The notes under the pieces were generated by a model that was not told the origin of the DNA, searched no databases, and worked only from the letters and a program-made list of their open reading frames with translations. This document shows, one piece after another, positions 44,704 through 55,904 of a stretch of 64,000 bases of DNA (position 1 is its first letter; each line of letters begins with the position of its first letter). The translations under genes and the position numbers were made by a program. This DNA is from Corynebacterium yonathiae (GTDB lineage Bacteria > Actinomycetota > Actinomycetes > Mycobacteriales > Mycobacteriaceae). The stretch is taken from NCBI RefSeq assembly GCF_022288805.1, contig NZ_JAKOPM010000005.1, positions 62,001 through 126,000 of the forward strand, written 5' to 3'.

Positions 44704-46206
44704 ATGGAGAAACACACATCTGACGCGGCGGCCCAGGCTGCTGCGCCCGTGCCGCAGAGCGGCGAGCGCACATTCTTTGGCCACCCTTGGGGCTTGGCCA
44801 ACCTTTTTGGCGTGGAAATGTGGGAGCGCTTTAGCTTCTACGGCATGCAGGCCCTAGTCCTGCTGTACATGTATTACGCCACTACCGATGGTGGCCTAGG
44901 TCTAGATCGAGCGGACGCGACGTCCATCGTCGGCGCCTATGGCGGCTTAGTATATATGGCCTGCTTGTTGGCTTCTCTTGTCGCTGACCGTGTGCTGGGT
45001 GCAGAGCGCACACTGTTTTACTCAGCCGTCATGGTGATGGCTGGCCACCTCGCGTTGGCGTTTATCCCTGCGGTTACGGGGTTGGCGATTGGCTTGGTTC
45101 TTATTGCGGTTGGGTCTGGTGGCGTTAAGACCACTGCACAGGTCGTGCTTGGTTCCATGTACAGCCGGGACGACCCGCGCCGTGATGGTGGCTTCTCCAT
45201 CTTCTATATGGGTGTCAATATCGGTGCTCTTGTTGGTCCGCTGCTTACCACCGCTCTGTGGGGCTGGCAGGGCTTCCATTGGGGCTTCGGTATCGCGGCA
45301 GTCGGCATGGCGCTCGGCCTGATTCAGTACTCCCTGATGCGCAAGACCACTATTAAGGACGCGGGGCACGAGGTTCCAAACCCGGCTAGCTCCAAGCAGC
45401 TACTTATGGGGGTGGTGGCAGTTGCCGCCGTGGTCGTGGTCATGGTGGTGGCATTGGCTACCGGCGCTATTCAGGTTGATTGGCTGTCCAATATTGTCAC
45501 CGCGGTGGCTCTTGTAGCTGCAATCTATTTGTGGGGCCAAATGTATACCTCGAAGTTGGTGACCCGCGAGGAAAAGAACCGCCTGCTCGGCTTTATCCCG
45601 CTGTTCGTTTCCGGCGTTTTGTTCTTCGGCATCTTCCAGCAGCAGTTCACCGTGATGACGATTTATTCGGATGTGCGCTTGGACCGCCACATGTTTGGTT
45701 GGGAAATCCCGCCATCACTGGTGCAGTCCATTAACCCAATTTTTATCGTTATTTTCTCCGCAGTCTTTGCAACGATGTGGACGAAGCTAGGGGATAGGCA
45801 GTGGTCCACCCCAGTAAAGTTCGGCGTAGCCAATATCGTCATCGGCATCTCCTTGTTCTTCTTCCTTCCTTTCTCGGGTGCGGAAGCGAACTCCACCCCG
45901 ATGTTTGTCATCGTTTTCATCCTCTTCCTTTTCACCATGGCGGAACTTCTACTGTCGCCGGTGGGCAATGCCCTAGCTACTAAGGTGGCGCCGGTGGCGT
46001 TCCCGTCCCGCATGATGGCGGTGTGGATGATGGCGGTGGCTATGGGTACCTCGCTGGCCGGCTCCTTGGCTAGCTTCTATAACCCGGATGATGCAGGCGC
46101 GGAGAATACCTTCTTCATCTCCCTTGGTGTTGTATCCATCGTGTTGGGTGCCATCCTGCTTGTTCTAAGCCGCTGGGTGGTAAAGAAATTTTCCACCTTC
46201 CGCTAG
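44704..46206 (+). CDS. POT/PTR-family proton-coupled di/tripeptide transporter
   Basis: 500-aa MFS-type membrane protein with about 12-14 TM helices importing di- and tripeptides with H+. POT signature ExxERFxxYG visible as VEMWERFSFYG at the N-terminus, followed by the FYSAVMVMAGH region and the second PTR2 motif FSIFYMGVNIGALVGPLL. Closest to DtpT-like bacterial members. Isolated gene, 235 nt after clpP2; upstream region is AT-rich but I cannot fix its promoter. Confidence 0.93.
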   Translation: MEKHTSDAAAQAAAPVPQSGERTFFGHPWGLANLFGVEMWERFSFYGMQALVLLYMYYATTDGGLGLDRADATSIVGAYGGLVYMACLLASLVADRVLGAERTLFYSAVMVMAGHLALAFIPAVTGLAIGLVLIAVGSGGVKTTAQVVLGSMYSRDDPRRDGGFSIFYMGVNIGALVGPLLTTALWGWQGFHWGFGIAAVGMALGLIQYSLMRKTTIKDAGHEVPNPASSKQLLMGVVAVAAVVVVMVVALATGAIQVDWLSNIVTAVALVAAIYLWGQMYTSKLVTREEKNRLLGFIPLFVSGVLFFGIFQQQFTVMTIYSDVRLDRHMFGWEIPPSLVQSINPIFIVIFSAVFATMWTKLGDRQWSTPVKFGVANIVIGISLFFFLPFSGAEANSTPMFVIVFILFLFTMAELLLSPVGNALATKVAPVAFPSRMMAVWMMAVAMGTSLAGSLASFYNPDDAGAENTFFISLGVVSIVLGAILLVLSRWVVKKFSTFR

Positions 46207-46524
46207 ATGCTGTAAAACACCCTTAAATGGGAGGTATGTCGGCGTGATGTTGGCATAACTCCCTAAGTGGTTTTTATCACTCGGGTTAAGCAGGGGAGGT
46301 GGGGGCATTTAATTGGCATTAGCTGGGGAAATTTTATCCCTTTGGAATTCTCTTGGGCTCGATTCTGAGCCCCAGCAGGTTAACAAAAGGTTAACCAAAG
46401 GAAATGTTAAAGAAAAGCAATTGTCTGCGGATAGGTGCAGGAGTAATCTGCATTTCGTCCGCGACGTGTGAAGGCGCCGCAGATGCGTACCGTGTTCATC
46501 TTTTCTTTCCAAGGGGCCAACGCT
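46207..46524 (+). promoter_or_regulatory. 318-base intergenic region before pitA
   Basis: No credible gene. It contains the 11-bp GTTAAC direct repeats at 46379-46411 and the pitA ribosome binding site AAGGGG at 46511-46516. An imperfect hairpin around 46332-46375 (CTGGGG...CCCCAG) may terminate the upstream transporter gene. Confidence 0.5.
46379..46411 (+). promoter_or_regulatory. 11-bp direct repeats, putative PHO-type response-regulator site
   Basis: GTTAACAAAAG (46379-46389) and GTTAACCAAAG (46390-46400) are contiguous 11-mers followed by a degenerate GAAATGTTAAAG. The 11-bp period is what OmpR/PhoB-type regulators (PhoR, RegX3, PhoP) bind; placed before a phosphate transporter. Confidence 0.55.
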
Positions 46525-47823
46525 GTGACAGCGACTCTGATTATCCTCGGCATTGTGGTGGTGACCGCCCTTGCCTTTGACTTTACGAACGGATTTCATG
46601 ACACTGCCAACGCGATGGCTACGTCCATTGCCACTGGTGCTTTGAAGCCTTTTACCGCGGTAGCCATCTCCGCAGCGCTTAACCTTGTGGGTGCCTTCCT
46701 TTCGGTCAATGTTGCTGCGACCGTGGCAAAGGGCATTGTTAACCTTGATTCCTACGACCTGTCTGGCGCCGCCGCTGATACCGACGGCCAGGCACTGTTG
46801 ATGGTCGTCTTCACTGGCCTTATCGGCGGCATCATCTGGAACCTGTTCACCTGGTTGCTGGGTATGCCGTCCAGTTCCTCCCACGCCTTGTTCGGTGGCC
46901 TTATTGGTGCCGCCTTCGCTGCGATGGGCTCGGCTGGCGTGGAGTGGTCCTCCATTGCCGGCAAGATCATTATCCCGGCCGTTGCCTCGCCTATCATCGC
47001 GGCGCTGGTTTCGGCGTGTGCCACGTTCCTTATCTACTGGGTAACCAACACCATCCCGAATAAGGCTAAGAACGAGCACTTCCGCCACGGTCAGATCGTC
47101 ACTGCGTGCCTGGTGTCCCTGGCGCACGGCGCTGGCGATGCACAGAAGACCATGGGCGTTATCTTCCTGGCGCTGGTTGCCTCTGGGCATGCGGTTGCAG
47201 GCGCCCGCATTCCAACCTGGGTTATCGTTTCTTGTGCTGTGGCTATCGCGGCCGGCACTCTGTCCGGCGGCTGGCGCGTTATCCGCACCCTGGGCAAGGG
47301 TCTGGTGGAGATTGAGTCCCCACAGGGCATGGCCGCTGAAGCTACTTCTGCAGCCATCATCCTCACCTCTGCTACCGGTGGTATGGCACTGTCCACCACC
47401 CACGTGTCCACCGGTTCCATTCTGGGTACCGGCCTGGGGCGCCGCGGTGCTGAGGTTCGCTGGGGTGTTGCCATGCGCATGGTGTCCGCATGGCTCATCA
47501 CCTTGCCGTGCGCTGCGTTCGTGGGCTTTGCTACCTGGTGGTTGGCACACGGCGTCTCCTCCTTCACCAACGTCGCAACCGGTGCCATCGTGGACTTCGT
47601 CTTGCTGCTGGCAATGGCCGCGCTCATTGTCATCCGTTCCCGCATGAGCCCGGTGGATGCTTCCAACGTCAACAACGACTGGGAACCAAACTCCGAGTCC
47701 GTGGATTCTTCCATGGGTGCGGGCTCTGACCGCAAGGAGCCAGTTGCTGCCGGCGCCGCACCAGTGTCCGCTACCAATGCGGAGGATGCCTCCGCGCCGT
47801 CTACTGTTCAAGAGGAGCGCTAA
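46525..47823 (+). CDS. pitA: Low-affinity inorganic phosphate transporter
   Basis: PiT-family membrane symporter of about 432 aa moving metal-phosphate with H+. Duplicated family signatures are visible: DFTNGFHDTANAMATSIATGAL near the N-terminus and SLAHGAGDAQKTMGVIFLAL in the second half. A hydrophilic C-terminal tail (SNVNNDWEPNSES...) is cytoplasmic. GTG 46525 (VTATLIILGIV) is preferred: AAGGGG lies 8 bases upstream and it begins at the first TM helix; ATG 46483 and GTG 46468 are alternatives. Followed after 3 nt by a small membrane protein gene. Confidence 0.92.
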   Translation: MTATLIILGIVVVTALAFDFTNGFHDTANAMATSIATGALKPFTAVAISAALNLVGAFLSVNVAATVAKGIVNLDSYDLSGAAADTDGQALLMVVFTGLIGGIIWNLFTWLLGMPSSSSHALFGGLIGAAFAAMGSAGVEWSSIAGKIIIPAVASPIIAALVSACATFLIYWVTNTIPNKAKNEHFRHGQIVTACLVSLAHGAGDAQKTMGVIFLALVASGHAVAGARIPTWVIVSCAVAIAAGTLSGGWRVIRTLGKGLVEIESPQGMAAEATSAAIILTSATGGMALSTTHVSTGSILGTGLGRRGAEVRWGVAMRMVSAWLITLPCAAFVGFATWWLAHGVSSFTNVATGAIVDFVLLLAMAALIVIRSRMSPVDASNVNNDWEPNSESVDSSMGAGSDRKEPVAAGAAPVSATNAEDASAPSTVQEER

Positions 47824-47826
47824 ACC

Positions 47827-48117
47827 ATGACTGCTGCAGAAATCTTCCAGTCCCTCATTCACGTTGCAGGCTTGGCGTTGGTCTTCGGTGCTGGCATTCC
47901 GCTACTTTTCTCCTTGGGCATGCGGTGTATGACCGGTGACCCCATTCGCGACGACAACGGCGTCGTTGTTGGCGATACCCCTGCAAGCCCTCAGATGAAG
48001 GTGCTTGGCTGGACTGTCTATGCGGTGCTGGCCGTAGTTATCCTGGTGGCCATCATGTGGATTGCCCGCGATACGCTGGACCACTACTTTGGCTTCACGC
48101 CGTTTGGTGACCTCTAA
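47827..48117 (+). CDS. Small membrane protein in the pitA operon
   Basis: 96 aa with two TM helices (SLIHVAGLALVFGAGIPLLFSLGM and VLGWTVYAVLAVVILVAIMWIA) separated by a short polar loop. Starts 3 nt after the pitA stop, so it is co-transcribed and probably a PitA partner. No recognised family motif. Confidence 0.8.
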   Translation: MTAAEIFQSLIHVAGLALVFGAGIPLLFSLGMRCMTGDPIRDDNGVVVGDTPASPQMKVLGWTVYAVLAVVILVAIMWIARDTLDHYFGFTPFGDL

Positions 48118-48169
48118 GTCATTGTCCTCCCTTGGGGGTAAACCTCTAATGTGGCGTGCGACACACTTT

Positions 48170-48198
48170 CTTTAAGTTAACAAAAAGTTAACTTAAAG
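48170..48198. promoter_or_regulatory. Perfect palindrome containing GTTAAC 11-bp repeats
   Basis: CTTTAAGTTAAC / GTTAACTTAAAG, 12-bp arms with a 5-nt A spacer. The two GTTAAC copies (48176, 48187) are 11 bp apart, as in the pitA upstream repeats, so the same regulator may act here. A TATATT -10 box lies at 48233. Confidence 0.65.
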
Positions 48199-48281
48199 CG
48201 ACCAAAGGGTTGCCTAACGAGGGTATGTCGCGTATATTCCTCTGTATCAAACAGAGAGAAAGCCACATGGAGGTGTGAGAA

Positions 48282-48536
48282 ATGAACATGATGCGTTCTT
48301 TGATGGACGGCATCGCTGATGCGTTCAAGAGCTCCACCACTGGTACCGGCCTGGACACCATTTCGGAAGCTCCAGTTCGTGCTTTGGTGGCAGAAACCCT
48401 GCTTGACGCTGATAAGACTCCTGCTACGACCAAAGACGTTGCAGAGGCACTAGAAACCGTTACCGGTCATGCACCGGATGAACTTGAGATGCTCGATGCA
48501 GAACTTTTCCTGCTCGACTTCGACTGGCTGCAATAG
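48282..48536 (+). CDS. 84-aa acidic protein of unknown function
   Basis: Small soluble protein (84 aa), acidic, Leu/Asp/Glu rich, probably helical with a C-terminal ELFLLDFDWLQ. AGGTG ribosome binding site; transcription presumably from TATATT at 48233, giving a short leader with a CTCTGT/ACAGAG hairpin (48240-48256). Shares the GTTAAC repeat operator with pitA, suggesting induction by the same signal. No homologue recognised. Confidence 0.7.
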   Translation: MNMMRSLMDGIADAFKSSTTGTGLDTISEAPVRALVAETLLDADKTPATTKDVAEALETVTGHAPDELEMLDAELFLLDFDWLQ

Positions 48537-48560
48537 GCAGCTACTGAATGAAATCCCCAT

Positions 48561-48599
48561 GAGGCCCCTTGTTACACGCGCTGTGTAGCAAGGGGCCTC
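48561..48599 (+). terminator. Terminator after the 84-aa gene
   Basis: 11-bp stem GAGGCCCCTTG / CAAGGGGCCTC with an inner helix; between convergent genes. Confidence 0.75.
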
Positions 48600-48636
48600 G
48601 TGCTATGTGGGGCACGGTGGACGTCGGCAAGCGCGG

Positions 48637-49404
48637 CTAATTACGGGGTGGCAGGATGGCCTCGGGGGTTTCGGGTAGGAGTTGTCCGCCGTCGATAATG
48701 AGGGTTTGGCCGGTGATGTAGCCCGCCTCTTCTGAAGCAAGGAAGGCCGCGGCATTGCCAATATCGCGTGGAGTACCAAGACGGTTAAGGGGCACCGACC
48801 GCGTCATCTGATCGAGGTACTCTTGGCCTTGGGCCTCGAGCCCTTCGGTGAGGATATTGCCGGGCAGGACGCCGTTGATGGTGATGCCATCGCCGGCTAC
48901 TTCGAGCGCGGCCGAACGCATAAATCCCTGCTGGGCAGCCTTGGAGGCGCCGTAATGTGCCCAGCCTGGAAAGCCCGTGTGCGAGCCGGTGATAGAAGTA
49001 GTAATCACGATGCGCCCATACCGGCGTTCTTTGAGGTAGGGGAGTGCTTCTTGGACCACCTTGAAGGTGCCGTGGGTATTGATGGCAAACATGGCTTCCC
49101 ATTGTTCATCGCTCATCTCTGCCAGTGGGCAATTAGGGAAGACGCCGGCATTAGAACAGACGATGTCGAAGCCGCCATGTTCGGCGCTGACCTGGCGGTA
49201 CATTTCTTGGACTGAAGCGCGGTCGGTGACGTCCACGCGCAGGGGACTGGCGCCTAGCTCCGCGGCTGTTGCAGTGGCGCGGTCTAGATCAATATCGGCG
49301 ATAATGACGGTGGCACCGGCCTCTCGTAGTGAGGCGACGATGCCGCGGCCAATACCGGAAGCACCGCCGGTGACAATGGCTACGCGGCCCATGAGATCGA
49401 ACAT
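48637..49404 (-). CDS. SDR-family oxidoreductase (FabG-like)
   Basis: 255-aa classical short-chain dehydrogenase. NAD-binding TGGASGIG, D at the end of beta-2 (IIADIDLDRA) suggesting NAD(H), SNAG, catalytic ITTSITGS Ser and YGASK, plus the C-terminal IDGGQLLP typical of 3-oxoacyl-ACP/alcohol dehydrogenase-like SDRs. Substrate unknown. Divergent from clpX. Confidence 0.88.
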   Translation of the reverse strand: MFDLMGRVAIVTGGASGIGRGIVASLREAGATVIIADIDLDRATATAAELGASPLRVDVTDRASVQEMYRQVSAEHGGFDIVCSNAGVFPNCPLAEMSDEQWEAMFAINTHGTFKVVQEALPYLKERRYGRIVITTSITGSHTGFPGWAHYGASKAAQQGFMRSAALEVAGDGITINGVLPGNILTEGLEAQGQEYLDQMTRSVPLNRLGTPRDIGNAAAFLASEEAGYITGQTLIIDGGQLLPETPEAILPPRN

Positions 49405-49631
49405 GCTGCTCCTAATCCTAAAAGGGGTGGAACGAGGGTGATTTCGCCTTCTAGTTTAGGCCGCAAGAGCAGGAAAAGTCTGGGAAATTCGCCACGCGGA
49501 AGGGAATGAATGAAGGGCCTGTCGGGTTGATTTACTAAGGTAGAAATAGATGAAGATGAAGCCGCGCGGAGGGGTAAAATTGTCCTTCCAACTGTGGATA
49601 GCGGTACGAAAAGCGAGTGTGAAAGAACTTA

Positions 49632-50927
49632 ATGGCACGTATGCAAGAAAGCGCTGACCTGCTCAAGTGTTCCTTTTGTGGCAAGAGTCAGAAGCAGGTG
49701 AAAAAGCTCATCGCCGGCGGCGGTGTCTACATCTGTGATGAGTGCATCGAGCTATGCAATGAGATTATCGAAGAGGAACTGGGCCAGGAGCAGGCACAGG
49801 AATCATCCGACGCAGAGGTCCGCCTGCCTCGGCCCTCGCAGATTTCCGCCTTCCTGGATAAATACGTCATTGGTCAGGACAAGGCTAAGCGCGTCCTCTC
49901 GGTTGCGGTCTATAACCACTACAAGCGCATCAAGGCAGAGGAGTCGGCGGCGTTGGAAGCTCGCCGCAAAAAGGCCGAGGGCGATGAGGTGGAGATCTCT
50001 AAGTCCAATATTTTGATGCTGGGTCCTACCGGTTCCGGTAAGACCTACTTGGCGCAGACCTTGGCCCGGCTTCTCGATGTCCCCTTTGCCATCGCTGATG
50101 CCACCAGCCTCACCGAGGCCGGCTACGTGGGCGAAGATGTGGAAAATATCCTGCTGAAACTGCTGCAAGCGGCCGATTTTGACGTGGAGCGCGCCCAGCG
50201 CGGCATTATCTACGTCGACGAGGTGGACAAGATTTCCCGCAAGTCTGAAAATCCGTCCATTACCCGTGACGTCTCCGGTGAGGGTGTACAGCAGGCCCTG
50301 CTAAAGATCTTGGAAGGCACCGTGGCGGCCATTCCCCCGCAGGGTGGACGCAAACACCCGAATCAGGAGTTTATCCAGCTGGATACCTCCAATATCTTGT
50401 TCATCGTCGCCGGCGCATTCGCGGGGCTAGACCAGGTCATTGCGGATCGAGTGGGAAAGAAGGGCGTGGGCTTTGGCGCCAACTTGGATACCAAGGACGA
50501 GCGCGAGAAGGTCGATCTCTTCGCCCAGGTGCGGCCTGAGGACCTAGTGAAGTTTGGCCTTATTCCAGAGTTCATCGGCCGCCTGCCCGTCGTGGCCACT
50601 GTGGATAACCTGGACCGTGAATCCTTGGTCAAGGTGCTTACCGAGCCGAAGAACTCCTTGGTCAAGCAGTATAGCCGCCTGTTTGAGATGGATGATTGTG
50701 AATTGGACATCGAGCCGGCGGCGTTGGGCGCCATCGCGGAGCTCGCCTTGGAGCGCAAGACGGGTGCGCGTGGCCTACGCGCCATCATGGAAGAGCTGCT
50801 GGTACCAGTGATGTATGACCTGCCGGACCGCGAAGATATCGCGACGGTACATATCACCCCAGAGTGTGTCACCGAAGGCGCGGAGCCGCAGTTTAGCTAT
50901 AAGGATGAGGCGAAGGAGTCTGCCTAA
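49632..50927 (+). CDS. clpX: ATP-dependent Clp protease ATP-binding subunit ClpX
   Basis: Hexameric AAA+ unfoldase feeding ClpP1P2, 431 aa. N-terminal C4 zinc-binding domain (C13, C16, C35, C38), Walker A GPTGSGKT, Walker [11 protein letters not shown], pore-loop region [11 protein letters not shown] and sensor-2 GARGLRA. ATG 49632 follows GAAAGAAC. Located 5 kb from clpP1P2 as in other actinobacteria. Confidence 0.96.
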   Translation: MARMQESADLLKCSFCGKSQKQVKKLIAGGGVYICDECIELCNEIIEEELGQEQAQESSDAEVRLPRPSQISAFLDKYVIGQDKAKRVLSVAVYNHYKRIKAEESAALEARRKKAEGDEVEISKSNILMLGPTGSGKTYLAQTLARLLDVPFAIADATSLTEAGYVGEDVENILLKLLQAADFDVERAQRGIIYVDEVDKISRKSENPSITRDVSGEGVQQALLKILEGTVAAIPPQGGRKHPNQEFIQLDTSNILFIVAGAFAGLDQVIADRVGKKGVGFGANLDTKDEREKVDLFAQVRPEDLVKFGLIPEFIGRLPVVATVDNLDRESLVKVLTEPKNSLVKQYSRLFEMDDCELDIEPAALGAIAELALERKTGARGLRAIMEELLVPVMYDLPDREDIATVHITPECVTEGAEPQFSYKDEAKESA

Positions 50928-51014
50928 GCGGCAGCTGCCTAGGCACCGGCCTTCAAAGTGCCTGTCGGCGGGCCTTGGCAAAGTAAGGTGCGGGCCTTGT
51001 AGCCGGGGCCCGCG

Positions 51015-51782
51015 CTAGTTCTCCTCGTTATAGATATCCTGCGGCGAGGCCTCGTCGCCCTCCTTGGTATCGAACGAGGAGGAGGTGAGGTAGGACTCGT
51101 GGCCCGAGTCAGGGATATTGGCGGTCAAAAACGCCAGCACAGCATCGACGGTAAGCCTATGCATACCGTCGATATTTTCTTGGGAATTGAAATTTACGCC
51201 CAGCATGTTTTCCACCATTACCTGGTTGGTCACGCGGTACACAGTCAATGAGGAAATCAGGGTGAAGATGTCATTGGCGGAAATGCCTGGGCGGAAGGCT
51301 CCGGCGTCTTGGCCCAAAAGCAGCAGGCGGTCGAGGTGAAGGGCGACCCCGGCGACGTCGGCAATAGCCTGTTGAGCTGGGTCCACAATCTGCTGGTTGG
51401 ATTCCCATACCAGCATGCGGATGGCCTCAGGGTTGGCAACGCGCTCGCGGAAGAGCCAATCCACCAACTTGCGCACGCCCTCGACGGGAACTGCGGTATC
51501 GATTTCCAGGTCATCCTCGAGCGGGTTGAGGCGCTGCGCAGCGGTACTCAACGCCCGCAAATACAGGCCCTTCTTATCACCAAAGTGATAGTGAATCATG
51601 CGCTTAGACATGCCGGATTCCTGAGCGATGGTCTCCAGCTTGGTCTCTGCAAAACCAAGGCTGGAAAAATGCTTAATCGCAACGTCGACCACGGAATCAA
51701 TGCTGACGGATTCCGCGTGGGCAGCATGGGGAGAATCCGCCTGGTCTGCAGCTTGCAGTGGGTCAGTATTCTCAGTGCTCAT
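51015..51782 (-). CDS. TetR-family transcriptional regulator
   Basis: 255-aa regulator. After a 30-residue polar N-terminal extension comes the TetR helix-turn-helix (VVDVAIKHFSSLGFAETKLETIAQESGMSKRMIHYHFGDKKGLYLRAL), then an all-helical ligand domain and a long acidic C-terminal tail. ATG 51782 has GAGGA 8 bases upstream. Divergent from mdh across 370 bp; a 17-bp palindrome at 51881 could be its operator. Ligand and targets unknown. Confidence 0.88.
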   Translation of the reverse strand: MSTENTDPLQAADQADSPHAAHAESVSIDSVVDVAIKHFSSLGFAETKLETIAQESGMSKRMIHYHFGDKKGLYLRALSTAAQRLNPLEDDLEIDTAVPVEGVRKLVDWLFRERVANPEAIRMLVWESNQQIVDPAQQAIADVAGVALHLDRLLLLGQDAGAFRPGISANDIFTLISSLTVYRVTNQVMVENMLGVNFNSQENIDGMHRLTVDAVLAFLTANIPDSGHESYLTSSSFDTKEGDEASPQDIYNEEN

Positions 51783-53103
<1,321 letters not shown>

Positions 53104-53170
53104 AACAAACTCGGTGCGCGCTCTAGCCACGGCGCGCACCCTGCCTGGCTGAGCCGGTTGACGTGCAAGG

Positions 53171-53176
53171 TAGAAT
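53171..53176 (+). promoter_or_regulatory. -10 box of valS (leaderless)
   Basis: TAGAAT ends 7 nt before GTG 53184. Confidence 0.5.
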
Positions 53177-53183
53177 CGGCCAG

Positions 53184-55904
53184 GTGACTGAGCAAAATAA
53201 TGAGCAATTAGTTGGTACCAACCGCGCCGATGCGCTGCCCAAGTCTTGGGAGCCGCAGGCCGTAGAGAAGGACCTCTATGAGGGCTGGGTAGAAAAGGGC
53301 TACTTCACCCCGGATGCGAATTCGGAGGCCGAGCCTTATTCCATCGTGCTGCCGCCGCCGAATGTGACCGGCCAGCTGCACATGGGCCACGCCTTGGACC
53401 ACACGCTGATTGATTCCATTATCCGCCGCAAGCGCATGCAGGGCTACGCCACTCTGTGGCTGCCCGGCGCCGATCACGCCGGCATCGCTACCCAGACCAA
53501 GGTCGAGGCCAAGCTCAAGGAGACCGAGGGCAAGAAGCGCTGGGACTATGAGCGCGAAGAATTCATTGGCAAGGTCTGGGAATGGAAGAAGCAGTACGGC
53601 GGCACCATCCAGAACCAGATGCGCGCCATTGGTGACTCCGTGGACTGGTCCCGCGAGCGCTTCACCTTGGATGATGGCCTCTCGCGCGCCGTACAGACCA
53701 TCTTTAAGAACCTCTACGATGAGGGCATGATCTACCAGGCCAACCGCCTGGTGAACTGGTCGCCGGTGCTAGAGACCGCCGTCTCCGATATCGAGGTCGT
53801 GTACAAAGACGTCGAGGGCGAGCTGGTCTCCATCCGCTATGGCTCGCTGAACGACGATGAACCGCACCTCATCGTGGCCACCACCCGTGTGGAAACCATG
53901 CTGGGCGACGTCGCTATTGCCGTACACCCAGACGACGAGCGCTACGCCGACTTGGTGGGCAAGGAGCTGCCGCACCCATTCCGCGATGACCTGACACTCA
54001 AGATCATCGCCGACGATTACGTCGATATGGAATTTGGTACCGGTGCGGTGAAAATTACCCCAGCACACGATCCGAATGACTACGCAATGGGCACCCGCCA
54101 CAACCTGGACATGCCCACGGTCATGGATACCACCGGCCACATTGCCAATACTGGCACCCGCTTCGACGGCCTGACCCGCGAGGAAGCCCGTGTGGAGATT
54201 CGCGAGGCACTGCGCGAGCAAGGCCGCATTGTCAAGGAAATTCGCCCGTACGTCCACTCTGTGGGCCACTCGGAGCGCTCCGGGGAACCCATCGAGCCGC
54301 GCTTGTCCCTGCAGTGGTTTGTGGACGTGGCCAAGATGGCTAAGGCTTCTGGTGACGCTGTGCGCGAAGACGATACCACCTTGCACCCACAGTCGTTGGA
54401 GCCGCGCTACTTTGAATGGGTCGATGATATGCACGATTGGTGCATCTCCCGCCAGTTGTGGTGGGGTCACCGCATTCCTATTTGGTACGGGCCGGAGGGC
54501 GAGGACGGCCAGCGCGACATCGTCTGCGTCGGCCCCGATGAGGAGCCACCGGCAGGATACGAGCAGGACCCAGACGTATTGGATACCTGGTTCTCCTCCG
54601 CGCTGTGGCCATTTTCCACCCTGGGTTGGCCGGAAAAGACCCCGGATCTGGAGAAGTTTTACCCCACCAACGTGCTGGTCACTGCCTATGACATCTTGTT
54701 CTTCTGGGTAGCCCGCATGATGATGTTCGGTACTTTCGCTGGCTCTCATACCCCAGAGCTTTTGGGGGAGGGCACCGATGGTCGCCCGCAGGTTCCATTT
54801 AAGGATCTGTATCTACACGGCTTGGTCCGCGATGAGCAGGGCCGCAAGATGTCTAAGTCTTTGGGCAATGGCATTGATCCGATGGATTGGGTGCGCGACT
54901 ATGGCGCAGACGCCCTGCGCTTTACCCTTGCGCGTGGGGCCAACCCGGGTGTGGACCTGCCATTGGGCTCTGATGCTGCCGCGGCTGCCCGCAACTTTGC
55001 CACCAAGCTCTTCAACGCCACCAAGTTTGCGCTCATGAATGGCGCCGGTGTAGCTACGCTGCCGAACCGCGCGGAGCTTAGCGACGCCGACCGGTGGATC
55101 CTCGACCGCGCCGAAGAGGTACGCGCCAAGGTGGATGCGTACCTGGATGATTACCAGTTTGCTAAGGCCAATGAGCTGCTCTACCACTTCACCTGGGACG
55201 AGCTATGTGACTGGTACTTGGAAATTGCCAAAACCCAAATCCCGCGTGATGGTGTCAGCGAGCAGGGCCGCAATACCCAGATTGTTCTGGGCCGCGTGCT
55301 AGACGTCGTCCTACGCCTGCTGCACCCGACCATGCCTTTCGTGACCGAGGTGCTCTGGAAGGCCTTGACCGGCGGCGAGTCCATCGTTGTGGCGCCGTGG
55401 CCTACCGTTGCCGATACCAATGGTGGCGCCACCAAGGATGAGGTGGCCGCCCGCCGCATTGAGGATGCCGATAAGCTCATTACTGAGCTGCGCCGCTTCC
55501 GTTCTGACCAAGGGGTAAAGCCTTCTCAGAAGGTTCCCGGTCGCCTTGACTTCGCCGCGGCCGACCTGGCCGGCCAGGAAGAACTGGTGCGCAACTTGGC
55601 TAATACCACCGCACCAGGCGAGGACTTCGATCCTTCCGCCTCTATCGAGGTACGCCTTTCCCAGGCCACCGTGGAGGTCACCCTAGATACCCACGGTGCT
55701 GTAGACGTAGAAGCTGAGCGCAAGCGCCTAGAAAAGGATCTGGCCAAGGCCAATAAGGAACTGGAGCAAACCGGCAAGAAGCTCGGCAATGAGAACTTCC
55801 TGTCCAAGGCGCCGGAAGAAGTGGTCAATAAGATTAAGCAGCGCCAGCAGATCGCCCGCGAAGAGGTCGAGCGCATCACCAGCCGTTTGGAAGGCCTGAA
55901 GTAG
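53184..55904 (+). CDS. valS: Valine--tRNA ligase
   Basis: Class I aminoacyl-tRNA synthetase charging tRNA-Val, 906 aa. HIGH motif as [13 protein letters not shown] as KMSKSLGN, an editing (CP1) domain between them, and a C-terminal coiled coil ([23 protein letters not shown]). GTG 53184 fits a leaderless transcript; GTG 53163 lies upstream of the -10 box. Overlaps folC by one base (TAG/GTG). Confidence 0.96.
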   Translation: MTEQNNEQLVGTNRADALPKSWEPQAVEKDLYEGWVEKGYFTPDANSEAEPYSIVLPPPNVTGQLHMGHALDHTLIDSIIRRKRMQGYATLWLPGADHAGIATQTKVEAKLKETEGKKRWDYEREEFIGKVWEWKKQYGGTIQNQMRAIGDSVDWSRERFTLDDGLSRAVQTIFKNLYDEGMIYQANRLVNWSPVLETAVSDIEVVYKDVEGELVSIRYGSLNDDEPHLIVATTRVETMLGDVAIAVHPDDERYADLVGKELPHPFRDDLTLKIIADDYVDMEFGTGAVKITPAHDPNDYAMGTRHNLDMPTVMDTTGHIANTGTRFDGLTREEARVEIREALREQGRIVKEIRPYVHSVGHSERSGEPIEPRLSLQWFVDVAKMAKASGDAVREDDTTLHPQSLEPRYFEWVDDMHDWCISRQLWWGHRIPIWYGPEGEDGQRDIVCVGPDEEPPAGYEQDPDVLDTWFSSALWPFSTLGWPEKTPDLEKFYPTNVLVTAYDILFFWVARMMMFGTFAGSHTPELLGEGTDGRPQVPFKDLYLHGLVRDEQGRKMSKSLGNGIDPMDWVRDYGADALRFTLARGANPGVDLPLGSDAAAAARNFATKLFNATKFALMNGAGVATLPNRAELSDADRWILDRAEEVRAKVDAYLDDYQFAKANELLYHFTWDELCDWYLEIAKTQIPRDGVSEQGRNTQIVLGRVLDVVLRLLHPTMPFVTEVLWKALTGGESIVVAPWPTVADTNGGATKDEVAARRIEDADKLITELRRFRSDQGVKPSQKVPGRLDFAAADLAGQEELVRNLANTTAPGEDFDPSASIEVRLSQATVEVTLDTHGAVDVEAERKRLEKDLAKANKELEQTGKKLGNENFLSKAPEEVVNKIKQRQQIAREEVERITSRLEGLK

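Noticed and set aside
46309..47862. Long minus-strand ORF (517 codons) opposite pitA
   Set aside because: It lies antisense to the clear PitA gene and its Gly/His/Arg-rich product has no protein-like pattern; typical of high-GC antisense frames.
53769..54749. Minus-strand ORF opposite valS
   Set aside because: Antisense to an unambiguous valS with the composition of an antisense shadow.
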